The notes under the pieces: generated by a model
Told to the model about the DNA's origin: nothing
Seen by the model: the letters and a program-made list of their open reading frames with translations, nothing else
Databases searched by the model: none
Made by a program: the position numbers and the translations under genes
Shown here: piece by piece, positions 1 through 4,744 of the stretch
Numbering within the stretch: position 1 is the first letter of the stretch
Layout: every line of letters starts with the position of its first letter
Origin: Synechococcales cyanobacterium PMM_0002
GTDB lineage: Bacteria; Cyanobacteriota; Cyanobacteriia; Elainellales; Elainellaceae
Direction of reading: 5' to 3'
Assembly (NCBI GenBank): GCA_949127925.1
Contig: CASBQX010000132.1
Span: 1-6,480, forward strand
DNA length: 6,480 bases

Positions 1-560
1 AGCCAGAGGCGGCGAACTCCGTTGGGGGCGCTGTAGAACAGCAGATCGATCAGCAGCTTCAGCGCTAGGTAGGTCAGTTGGTCGGGGGAGGCGCTGTCGC
101 TTTCTTCCATGCGTTCTTGGTAGGTGTTGTGGAAGGAGTCGAGATAGTCGCCCAATAGTGCAGCCTGATGAGGTTCGCGATGTTGCTCGGTCAGTTGTTC
201 TAGTAAGGTGACGGCGCGGCGAATCAGTTCCTGGTGCTGATTGGCCAAATGGCAGATGATTAAGACCAGCGATCGCGCTTCTTCTACATCCATCCGCTTG
301 CGCCCTTGACCTTTGCGCAGGGGGCTAGACTGGCGCAGCCGCCACAGCGCCACCCGATCGGCTACGACGTCCGCCAAATCCAGATCTGCCGCTGCCTTTA
401 ACATGGCATCTGAACCTATCGCTGCTAGTGACTCTAGCGCCAATAGCACTAAATCAAGCTGAGCTTTAATGTTGTCAAGCTGGGCAGGATCGGGTTGCTG
501 AACTAGCGTAAGTTCGGCAGCGGCAGCGTGGGCAGTGGGTAGCTTCAGGGTGGACGCCAT
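1..560 (-). CDS. DUF3038-family protein, C-terminus cut by window edge
   Basis: An open reading frame starts at the ATG at 560-558 and stays open for 186 codons to the window edge, so the end of the protein is missing. It reads MASTLKLPTAH at the start, then a helical region with QLDLVLLALESLAAIGSDAM (about residues 34-53), VADRVALWRLRQ (about 66-77), DVEEARSLVLIICHLANQHQ (about 91-110), HQAALLGDYLDSFHNTYQER (about 132-151) and LALKLLIDLLFYSAP near the cut. I recognise this pattern from the DUF3038 proteins of cyanobacteria, which have no assigned function; the match is from memory. The protein is predicted soluble, alpha-helical and without a signal peptide. It diverges from rplS, and a pair of 28-bp palindromic repeats begins 33 bp upstream of its start, where a promoter or operator would be expected. 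No clear Shine-Dalgarno sequence is visible. The coding call is firm; the function is unknown. Confidence 0.87.
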   Translation of the reverse strand, partial: MASTLKLPTAHAAAAELTLVQQPDPAQLDNIKAQLDLVLLALESLAAIGSDAMLKAAADLDLADVVADRVALWRLRQSSPLRKGQGRKRMDVEEARSLVLIICHLANQHQELIRRAVTLLEQLTEQHREPHQAALLGDYLDSFHNTYQERMEESDSASPDQLTYLALKLLIDLLFYSAPNGVRRLW

Positions 561-592
561 AACTCTAGGGTAGGTCGCAAGCGTGCGAACAG

Positions 593-648
593 TGGATTGG
601 TTTCAAGACTTGAAACACGATGGATTGGTTTCAAGTCTTGAAACACGA
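593..648. repeat. Two tandem 28-bp repeats, each with a 17-bp palindrome; candidate operator
   Basis: The units at 593-620 and 621-648 are identical except for one base. Each contains GTTTCAAG-N-CTTGAAAC (600-616 and 628-644), an 8-1-8 perfect inverted repeat. The single difference is the centre base, A at 608 and T at 636, so each palindrome is the exact reverse complement of the other. The centres are 28 bp apart. The pair lies 33 bp upstream of the DUF3038 gene and about 157 bp upstream of rplS. There is no T-run, so it is not an intrinsic terminator. A twin site for a dimeric repressor or activator is the simplest inference; a REP-like dispersed repeat is the alternative. Confidence 0.6.
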
Positions 649-685
649 CGAATAACAGAGGCCGCAAGTTTCCCTTCATCCTACC

Positions 686-711
686 GCTGGCTCACAATGC
701 TGGCTCACCAT
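686..711. repeat. 13-bp tandem duplication
   Basis: GCTGGCTCACAAT (686-698) is followed directly by GCTGGCTCACCAT (699-711), 12 of 13 bases identical. It sits in the DUF3038-rplS divergent region, downstream of the twin palindromes. No function is evident; it resembles the other short two-copy tandem duplications in this window. Confidence 0.6.
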
Positions 712-759
712 AAAAGCGACAGGGCGTAAGAATTACTGCAAATAGGTAGACTTATACCC

Positions 760-795
760 AACTCACAGTCTAATATATAGGACTGTGAGTTTTTT
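760..795 (+). terminator. Intrinsic-terminator-like hairpin in front of rplS
   Basis: AACTCACAGTC (760-770) pairs perfectly with GACTGTGAGTT (781-791) across the 10-base loop TAATATATAG, and a run of six T follows (790-795, two of them inside the stem). The form is that of a rho-independent terminator for the plus strand only; the reverse strand has no T-run. It ends nine bases before the rplS ATG. It could attenuate an rplS leader, or end a short upstream RNA. The AT-rich loop also resembles a -10 box (TAATAT, 771-776, with TAGACT 18 bp upstream at 747-752), so the palindrome might instead be a DNA operator over the promoter. The sequence alone does not decide between these. Confidence 0.65.
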
Positions 796-804
796 CAGGT
801 AGCT

Positions 805-1167
805 ATGAACGCCCAGGAAATCATCCGCTCAATTGAAGCGGAGCAGATCAAGGAAAATTTGCCCGTAATTTACGTTGGGGACACCGTAAAAGTTGGCGTG
901 CTGATTCAAGAAGGTGGTAAAGAACGGGTGCAGCCTTACGAAGGCACCGTAATCGCCATGCGGAATGGTGGCATCAACGAAACCATCACCGTACGGCGAA
1001 TTTTTCAGGGCGTTGGTGTAGAACGCGTGTTCTTGCTCCATTCTCCTCGCGTTGCCAATATTCAGGTCTTGCGTCGAGGCAAGGCACGTCGCGCCAAGCT
1101 CTATTACCTGCGCGATCGCGTGGGCAAGGCAACCCGACTGAAGCAGCGGTTCGACCGGCCACTCTAG
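805..1167 (+). CDS. rplS: 50S ribosomal protein L19
   Basis: This 120-aa protein is the bacterial large-subunit protein L19, which sits at the 30S-50S interface near bridge contacts. The whole length aligns with the family: an N-terminal helix (MNAQEIIRSIEAEQ), the SH3-like barrel starting at GDTVKVGVLIQEG (about residues 25-37), the segments YEGTVIAMRN and ITVRRI, the signature GVGVERVFLLHSP (about 69-81), and a basic tail with RRGKARRAKLYYLR and GKATRLKQRF. The length is normal for cyanobacteria. The ATG at 805 gives the expected N-terminus; only a weak AGG (797-799) precedes it. The gene is followed by tRNA-Trp, a familiar cyanobacterial neighbour. A terminator-like hairpin directly upstream suggests control of leader transcription, which is an inference. 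Confidence 0.97.
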   Translation: MNAQEIIRSIEAEQIKENLPVIYVGDTVKVGVLIQEGGKERVQPYEGTVIAMRNGGINETITVRRIFQGVGVERVFLLHSPRVANIQVLRRGKARRAKLYYLRDRVGKATRLKQRFDRPL

Positions 1168-1217
1168 GTCGTGGAATGATGCGTTTTCCCAAATGCAACA
1201 TTTTATTGAGCACTAGA

Positions 1218-1248
1218 TTGCCCGAAGCAAGCAGCAACCTGATAGACT
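1218..1248 (+). promoter_or_regulatory. Weak candidate promoter for tRNA-Trp
   Basis: TTGCCC (1218-1223) could serve as a -35 box, with GATAGA (1241-1246, 17-bp spacer) or TAGACT (1243-1248, 19-bp spacer) as the -10 box, about 36 bp upstream of the tRNA. Neither is a strong match to TATAAT, and the tRNA may simply be co-transcribed with rplS, which ends 116 bp upstream. Confidence 0.25.
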
Positions 1249-1283
1249 GAGGTAGCATCAGCTGTAATCAGTTGCTGTGCTTT

Positions 1284-1356
1284 GCGCTCTTAGTTCAGTT
1301 GGTAGAACGCAGGTCTCCAAAACCTGATGTCGGGGGTTCAAGTCCTCCAGGGCGCG
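1284..1356 (+). tRNA. trnW: tRNA-Trp (anticodon CCA)
   Basis: A complete 73-nt cloverleaf can be folded. The acceptor stem is GCGCTCT (1284-1290) with AGGGCGC (1349-1355), including one T-G pair. The D arm is GTTC/GAAC, and the anticodon stem is CAGGT (1310-1314) with ACCTG (1322-1326) around the loop CTCCAAA, placing the anticodon CCA at 1317-1319. The variable loop has five bases. The T arm is GGGGG-TTCAAGT-CCTCC (1332-1348), and G1356 is the discriminator, as expected for tRNA-Trp. CCA is not encoded, so the 3' end must be added after processing. A terminator stem begins at the next base. Confidence 0.98.
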
Positions 1357-1405
1357 TTAAAAAGAAAAGCCTCAGAACCTAGAGTTCTGAGGCTTTTCTT
1401 TTTAA
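1357..1405. terminator. Long bidirectional terminator abutting tRNA-Trp
   Basis: The left arm (1357-1378) and right arm (1384-1405) form a perfect 22-bp stem with the 5-base loop CTAGA. The core is GCCTCAGAAC/GTTCTGAGGC, flanked by an A-rich tract on the left and TTTTCTTTTT on the right, which gives U-rich tails in both directions. It begins immediately after the tRNA discriminator base. It should end the rplS-trnW transcript and insulate the gene at 1510. Confidence 0.92.
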
Positions 1406-1416
1406 GATGAGTGGGA

Positions 1417-1422
1417 TAAAAT
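1417..1422 (+). promoter_or_regulatory. Candidate -10 box for the FinO-like gene
   Basis: TAAAAT matches five of six bases of TATAAT and lies just downstream of the tRNA terminator, the only space available for a promoter of the gene at 1510. No TTGACA-like -35 box is seen at the right distance. A start about seven bases downstream would fall inside the left arm of the hairpin at 1424-1458. Confidence 0.3.
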
Positions 1423-1423
1423 G

Positions 1424-1458
1424 AATCCCCATGCTAGTTCTAAATCAGCATGGGGATT
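1424..1458. promoter_or_regulatory. 12-bp-stem hairpin in the leader of the FinO-like gene
   Basis: AATCCCCATGCT (1424-1435) pairs perfectly with AGCATGGGGATT (1447-1458) around an 11-base loop. It is not followed by a T-run, so it is unlikely to be a terminator. It could be a leader RNA structure or, as DNA, an operator overlapping the transcription start. Confidence 0.5.
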
Positions 1459-1460
1459 GG

Positions 1461-1479
1461 CCTAGGAGCGCTTCCTAGG
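1461..1479. promoter_or_regulatory. Second leader hairpin, CCTAGGA/TCCTAGG
   Basis: CCTAGGA (1461-1467) pairs with TCCTAGG (1473-1479) around GCGCT. It begins two bases after the preceding hairpin and ends 15 bases before the Shine-Dalgarno sequence of the next gene, so a leader RNA would carry both stem-loops back to back. There is no U-tail. Confidence 0.4.
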
Positions 1480-1494
1480 AATGAGAGTAGAAGT

Positions 1495-1501
1495 TAAGGA
1501 G
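1495..1501 (+). promoter_or_regulatory. Strong Shine-Dalgarno site
   Basis: TAAGGAG lies eight bases before the ATG at 1510. It is the best ribosome binding site of any gene in this window and fixes the start of the 97-aa protein. Confidence 0.8.
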
Positions 1502-1509
1502 TTGAGCGG

Positions 1510-1803
1510 ATGCCAGTACCAGGAAAATTGGAAGTCACGATCAAAATTAGTGAGTATCCAGAGGCTAAAACAGTTGAAAACGGCTGGAAGGAGTTCGAAG
1601 TAGACTGTGAAGGGCGATTGGTGAGCATCACCGTTAAGCCAAAAATCTGGAAGAAATTAGAAGACGCGCAGGCTAACTACCCGCAGTGGATCGCTGCGAT
1701 CGCCGGACGGATCGGCAAAGAAACCGAGAACGGCTTTATCTTACTGGAGCCAAATATTCAGGTGTTTGAGAGAAAAGCGAAGGAGCCTGCCACCGCTGAT
1801 TGA
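1510..1803 (+). CDS. Small conserved cyanobacterial protein, FinO-like by recollection
   Basis: This 97-aa soluble protein has a strong Shine-Dalgarno site and its own terminator, so it is a single-gene unit. It starts with a beta-rich segment (GKLEVTIKISEYPEAKTVENGW, read here as two parts: residues 5-14 and 15-26), then FEVDCEGRLVSITVKPKIWK (about 29-48), a helix with KKLEDAQANYPQWIAAIAGRIG (48-69, described by its ends), and ENGFILLEPNIQVFERK (73-89). The tail is short and polar. I recall very similar cyanobacterial proteins carrying the database name fertility inhibition FinO-like protein, which would imply RNA binding through a ProQ/FinO fold. I cannot confirm that fold, and the protein is shorter than a classical FinO domain. 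There is no signal peptide or membrane segment. The coding call is firm and the functional label tentative. Confidence 0.88.
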   Translation: MPVPGKLEVTIKISEYPEAKTVENGWKEFEVDCEGRLVSITVKPKIWKKLEDAQANYPQWIAAIAGRIGKETENGFILLEPNIQVFERKAKEPATAD

Positions 1804-1877
1804 GTAGTCGCTGTATCCTAACGTTTGGTCTGCATCACAGATGCAATACCGGGTTGCGGGTTTCCAAATTAAAATCA

Positions 1878-1915
1878 CAAAAAAGAGCTGAAACCACGGT
1901 TTCAGCTCTTTTTTG
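1878..1915. terminator. Bidirectional intrinsic terminator after the FinO-like gene
   Basis: The arms at 1878-1894 and 1899-1915 form a 17-bp perfect stem around the tetraloop CACG. The core is GAGCTGAAAC/GTTTCAGCTC, with six A on the left and six T on the right (1909-1914). It lies 75 bp after the stop codon at 1803 and can act on both strands. Confidence 0.9.
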
Positions 1916-1961
1916 ATTGCAAGATTTTAGAGAGGCATTGCCGCGATCGCCACCGTCTCCC

Positions 1962-1987
1962 TAGGCATTCGGGCATAGGCATTCGGG
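1962..1987. repeat. 14-bp tandem duplication
   Basis: TAGGCATTCGGGCA (1962-1975) is followed directly by a second copy whose first 12 bases match (1976-1987). A fragment AGGCATT also occurs at 1934-1940. It lies in gene-poor DNA before the kinase gene. Confidence 0.65.
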
Positions 1988-2002
1988 ATCTCAGGCTGTG
2001 CT

Positions 2003-2031
2003 GATTTATCTGTTCTAGATTTATCTGTTCT
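2003..2031. repeat. 15-bp tandem duplication
   Basis: GATTTATCTGTTCTA (2003-2017) is followed by a second copy identical over 14 bases (2018-2031). It lies only 15 bp from the 14-bp duplication, so two independent two-copy duplications sit side by side. Confidence 0.7.
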
Positions 2032-2134
2032 GACCATGTTGCCTAAAAACACCCAGTAAGGTGAGGGCTTGAAGCCAATGCAACCCGTATGATTGCCAAT
2101 GAACACCACGCATGTTTTATGACAACTCTGATAC

Positions 2135-3373
2135 ATGTTTGGCTTTAAGCGATGGATTTTAAGCATGGATGTTGAGATCGCTCCTCCCGGTCGGGTCTTG
2201 TTAGTGAATGCTGAGTCAACTAGCTTAGCCCTGTGGCTAGATGCGATCGCCGATGGCGGGTTCACGGTTCAAGTGGCTGCTACAGCGGCAGAGGCGATCG
2301 CCCATCTGGGTTTACAACAACCCGACGTGATTGTGCTGGACGGTGCTGTGCTTGGTCTACCCGTTTTAGCAACCTATCAGCAGTTCAAAGCCCTTACGAC
2401 CAGTAGCAGCATTCCTAGCACTATTCCGATTCTGACATTGACGCCAGCCTCAATTCCGGCATTGCTCAAATCAGCTCTAGAGTCTGATGATGACCTAGTT
2501 AGTTGCTTTCAACCGCAGACCCTATTGCCCTTGGTGCAGACGCTGATCTCGGTGCGGCGGCTGCGTCAGCAAGTCAGTAAAAAAAATCAGGAACTGCACG
2601 CTGCTGTCAGCTGCCGTCAGCAAACAGAACAATCGTTGCGATCGCTGCTCCATGCGATGGCTCACGATTTGCGTAACCCGACGCTGGGGATGCAAATGGT
2701 GATCAAAAACCTGCTAGAGGGCGTCGGGGTCGAGCCTCAACCCTGCTCTGAGGTGATCTCAATTCCTCGCTCTACGTTAGAGCGCATGGTACAGGGAGTA
2801 GAATGCCACATTAAGCAAATTGACTGCCTGCTCGATGCCTATAGCTGCACAGCCGAACCGCTGGTATTGCAGCGTCAGCCGATTCAACTGGACGAGCTAA
2901 TTTTAGCCATTGGCGCTAGTTTACAGCCGTTAATTACAAAAGATCAAGCTACGCTAACGTTTCACATTGCGCCCGATCTGCCCCTGGCTTATGGCGATCC
3001 CTGCCAGATTCGGCGCGTGTTTGAGCATTTAATTACTAATGCGCTTAAACATAATCCTCCGGGAGTTGAACTGGCGATCGCGGCTCGGGTGGAAGCAGGC
3101 CGGGTGCGGTGCAGTGTAAAAGACAACGGTGTTGGGATTCCGGCTGACCAGTGTCAACAGCTATTTGGCCTGCATCAGCGAGGAACCAATGCAGGTCACA
3201 CCCACGGGCTAGGGGTGGGCTTATATCTGTGCCAGCAAATTATCCAGGCGCACAGAAGCCAGATTAATGTCAACAGCGCGCCTGATTCGGGTGCTGTATT
3301 TTGGTTTGAGCTGCCCATCCAAGCTGAGGGCGACGAGGCTAGAGAGCTGGCGATTCAAGTGGGTCAACCCTAG
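2135..3373 (+). CDS. Sensor histidine kinase with N-terminal degenerate receiver domain
   Basis: This 412-aa cytoplasmic protein, numbered from the ATG at 2135, has a receiver-like domain (about residues 19-140), a linker helix (140-168), a HisKA dimerisation domain with the phospho-accepting His177 in HDLRNP, and an HATPase_c domain with N-box Asn302 (TNALKHN), G1 box DNGVGI (330-335) and G2 box GLGVGL (358-363). The ATP-binding motifs look intact, so kinase activity is likely. In the receiver, the acceptor-like Asp69 (VIVLDG) is kept and LTLT (100-103) provides the Thr/Ser position. The first acidic pair reads NAE instead of DDE, and the usual Lys before the final helix seems replaced in SCFQP. 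There is no membrane segment, so its input is probably cytoplasmic or another protein. The start could also be the ATG at 2165 (MDVEIAPPG), which begins just before the receiver; neither start has a clear ribosome binding site. No response regulator gene lies beside it. Confidence 0.93.
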   Translation: MFGFKRWILSMDVEIAPPGRVLLVNAESTSLALWLDAIADGGFTVQVAATAAEAIAHLGLQQPDVIVLDGAVLGLPVLATYQQFKALTTSSSIPSTIPILTLTPASIPALLKSALESDDDLVSCFQPQTLLPLVQTLISVRRLRQQVSKKNQELHAAVSCRQQTEQSLRSLLHAMAHDLRNPTLGMQMVIKNLLEGVGVEPQPCSEVISIPRSTLERMVQGVECHIKQIDCLLDAYSCTAEPLVLQRQPIQLDELILAIGASLQPLITKDQATLTFHIAPDLPLAYGDPCQIRRVFEHLITNALKHNPPGVELAIAARVEAGRVRCSVKDNGVGIPADQCQQLFGLHQRGTNAGHTHGLGVGLYLCQQIIQAHRSQINVNSAPDSGAVFWFELPIQAEGDEARELAIQVGQP

Positions 3374-3374
3374 A

Positions 3375-3397
3375 AGCAGGATGGAAATCAGCCTGCT
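3375..3397. terminator. Weak hairpin between convergent genes
   Basis: AGCAGG (3375-3380) pairs with CCTGCT (3392-3397), with an inner TG/CA pair after one mismatch. It occupies the 33-bp gap between the kinase gene and the convergent creatininase-family gene. There is no T-run, so termination is uncertain. Confidence 0.3.
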
Positions 3398-3406
3398 GGC
3401 TAAATC

Positions 3407-4219
3407 TCAGCTATCTTTCCAGGCTTGGGGCTGTTGAAAGTAATGCAGGTCGTGGATCACACGCGCCCAACTGGCCGCTAGAGATTCTAAAATGCGATCG
3501 CCTTTGGCCTTGGTTGCCACAGTAGGATCGCCCAACACCCCGCTGCGGCTGAGGTCGCGGGTTGTCCAAGCAAATGGCAACTTCCCTTCCATACTCAGCA
3601 AGCTGTCGGCGGGCAACCCGTGAGGATATTCGGCGACAGCCCGCTCCATCTGCACCTGGTCTGGCAAAATCGCCAGCATCAGACTGGTTTCGGCATCGCC
3701 AGCATGAATGCCGAATTCTGCCTCTTTGGGCGTCAAAAAGCCCACGTCTAAGTTAGGCGCACGCCAAACAAACAGCGGAAATACTAAAAAATCTTCGTGC
3801 TGCTGATGCAGGTCGCGCGCTGCCATTTCCAATACCTGGGGCTGCCCGCCGTGGGCATTGACCAGCGCTAGCTTGCGAAACCCTGCTCGGTAGAGGCTTT
3901 CCCCCACTTCCATTAGGGTTGTCATTAAGGTTTGAGCCGTGAGCGTAATGGTGCCTGGAAAATGCCAGTGCTCGTTCGATTTGCCGTAGCACAGGGTTGG
4001 CAGGGCATAGGCCGGGATGTTGGGTTCTAGTCGGGCTAGTGCGCCCCCAACGGTGGCCGTGGCGATCGCGGCATCTACCACCAGCGGCAGATGTGGGCCA
4101 TGCTGCTCAATGGCTCCAATTGGTTGCAGCAATACGACGTTTTCCTTCCCTGGCATCTGCTGAATTTCCGTCCAGGTTAGATACGGAAAGAACCGTTCGG
4201 GCGGAATAAAACTATGCAT
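3407..4219 (-). CDS. Creatininase-family metal-dependent amidohydrolase
   Basis: This 270-aa cytoplasmic protein matches the creatininase family, whose members hydrolyse C-N bonds using two metal ions (creatinine amidohydrolase, the FAPy deformylase ArfB and the mycofactocin peptidase MftE). Visible motifs are PIGAIEQHGPHLPLVVDA (33-50), giving metal ligands Glu38, His40 and Asp49; HFPGT (86-90); NAHGG (121-125) with His123; and HAGDAETS (172-179) with Glu177. The second metal-binding Glu that follows the His in Pseudomonas creatininase is replaced by Gly in NAHGG, as I recall for many non-creatininase members, so the substrate is probably not creatinine. The length is typical. The ATG at 4219 is preceded by GAAGAG at a suitable distance. 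It is the last of three closely spaced minus-strand genes, 39 bp after its neighbour. The family call is firm; the substrate is unknown. Confidence 0.95.
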   Translation of the reverse strand: MHSFIPPERFFPYLTWTEIQQMPGKENVVLLQPIGAIEQHGPHLPLVVDAAIATATVGGALARLEPNIPAYALPTLCYGKSNEHWHFPGTITLTAQTLMTTLMEVGESLYRAGFRKLALVNAHGGQPQVLEMAARDLHQQHEDFLVFPLFVWRAPNLDVGFLTPKEAEFGIHAGDAETSLMLAILPDQVQMERAVAEYPHGLPADSLLSMEGKLPFAWTTRDLSRSGVLGDPTVATKAKGDRILESLAASWARVIHDLHYFQQPQAWKDS

Positions 4220-4258
4220 TTTGACTCTTCACGGTACGACTTATAGCCTAACGATGCT

Positions 4259-4666
4259 TTAGGAACTGGCAGGATTGTTCATACGTTGCTCCAAGTCTTC
4301 TAGGGTTTGCAGCACCAGCCGTCTAGATTGCAATTTCCAGCCGCGCTGCTGAATTTTAATCGCTGCGACTGTGCCTAGAATGGTGGCGACAAAATCTAGC
4401 GGCTGCATGAAGGAAATGCCCAGCAGCAGCCCCAATCCGGCAATCCCCCAGAAGGGCAATGCTACCGTTTGGCGCTGCTTTTCAATCAGTTCGCTAATCG
4501 CATCGGTGGGCATGTCGGCCTTCAGCTCTGCCTGAATCCGCTGTTGCTCTACCCGCGATACCGACAGGCTGACTTTTTGGCGCAGCTTCTCAATTTTGCG
4601 GGCATCGGTACTGTATTGGGTCAACTCATCTTCTGCCATCAACAGCAGACGCTCTAACTGGGACAT
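4259..4666 (-). CDS. Two-TM protein with flanking coiled-coil helices, function unknown
   Basis: I do not recognise this 135-aa protein. Residues 1-66 form a charged, heptad-like helix (SQLERLLLMAEDELTQYS at the start, then KLRQKV and EQQRIQAEL), ending in the ELIEKQRQ segment. Two hydrophobic stretches follow, about 68-86 (VALPFWGIAGLGLLLGISF) and 91-105 (DFVATILGTVAAIKI), separated by a short MQPL turn, so it is probably a membrane hairpin with both ends on the same side. Residues 106-130 are again helical and charged (QQRGWKLQSRRL, LEDLEQRM). The layout suggests an oligomeric inner-membrane or thylakoid protein, which is inference. It lies between an HHL1-like gene (78-bp gap) and a creatininase-family gene (39-bp gap) on the same strand. 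Only a weak AGG about nine bases before the ATG supports the start. Confidence 0.85.
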   Translation of the reverse strand: MSQLERLLLMAEDELTQYSTDARKIEKLRQKVSLSVSRVEQQRIQAELKADMPTDAISELIEKQRQTVALPFWGIAGLGLLLGISFMQPLDFVATILGTVAAIKIQQRGWKLQSRRLVLQTLEDLEQRMNNPASS

Positions 4667-4698
4667 GGAGTTACCTATGAAGGGGCCTGCAACGGTGC

Positions 4699-4726
4699 CT
4701 TTGCGGATGTAACAGCATCCGCAAAG
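4699..4726. other. 11-bp-stem hairpin between HHL1-like and two-TM genes
   Basis: CTTTGCGGATG (4699-4709) pairs perfectly with CATCCGCAAAG (4716-4726) around a six-base loop. It lies in the 78-bp gap between two minus-strand genes. Neither strand shows a U-run after it, so it looks more like an intercistronic processing or stabilising structure than a complete terminator. Confidence 0.5.
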
Positions 4727-4744
4727 ATAACTGTTCAGCTCAAT

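Larger units (their letters stand above)
1804..2134. other. 331-bp stretch without a confident gene
   Basis: From left to right it holds about 74 bp of featureless DNA, a bidirectional terminator (1878-1915), a HIP1 octamer (1943-1950), a 14-bp tandem duplication (1962-1987), a 15-bp tandem duplication (2003-2031), and about 100 bp leading to the kinase gene. No clear promoter or ribosome binding site is visible before the kinase. A minus-strand reading frame from 2136 to 1927 is discussed in the findings and left uncalled. Confidence 0.6.

Noticed and set aside
593..648. CRISPR-like repeats beginning GTTTC and ending GAAAC
   Set aside because: There are only two copies, the palindrome is 17 bp and the spacer would be an identical 11-bp sequence. 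No cas genes are present.
1176..1250. 24-codon plus-strand ORF between rplS and tRNA-Trp
   Set aside because: It has no ribosome binding site and no recognisable sequence, and it overlaps the likely tRNA promoter region.
829..1258. Minus-strand frames opposite rplS
   Set aside because: They overlap the well-supported L19 gene and have no family resemblance or ribosome binding site.
3562..4209. Frames on both strands overlapping the creatininase-family gene
   Set aside because: They have low-complexity or arginine/serine-rich composition and no motifs, while the 270-aa enzyme frame carries all family metal ligands.
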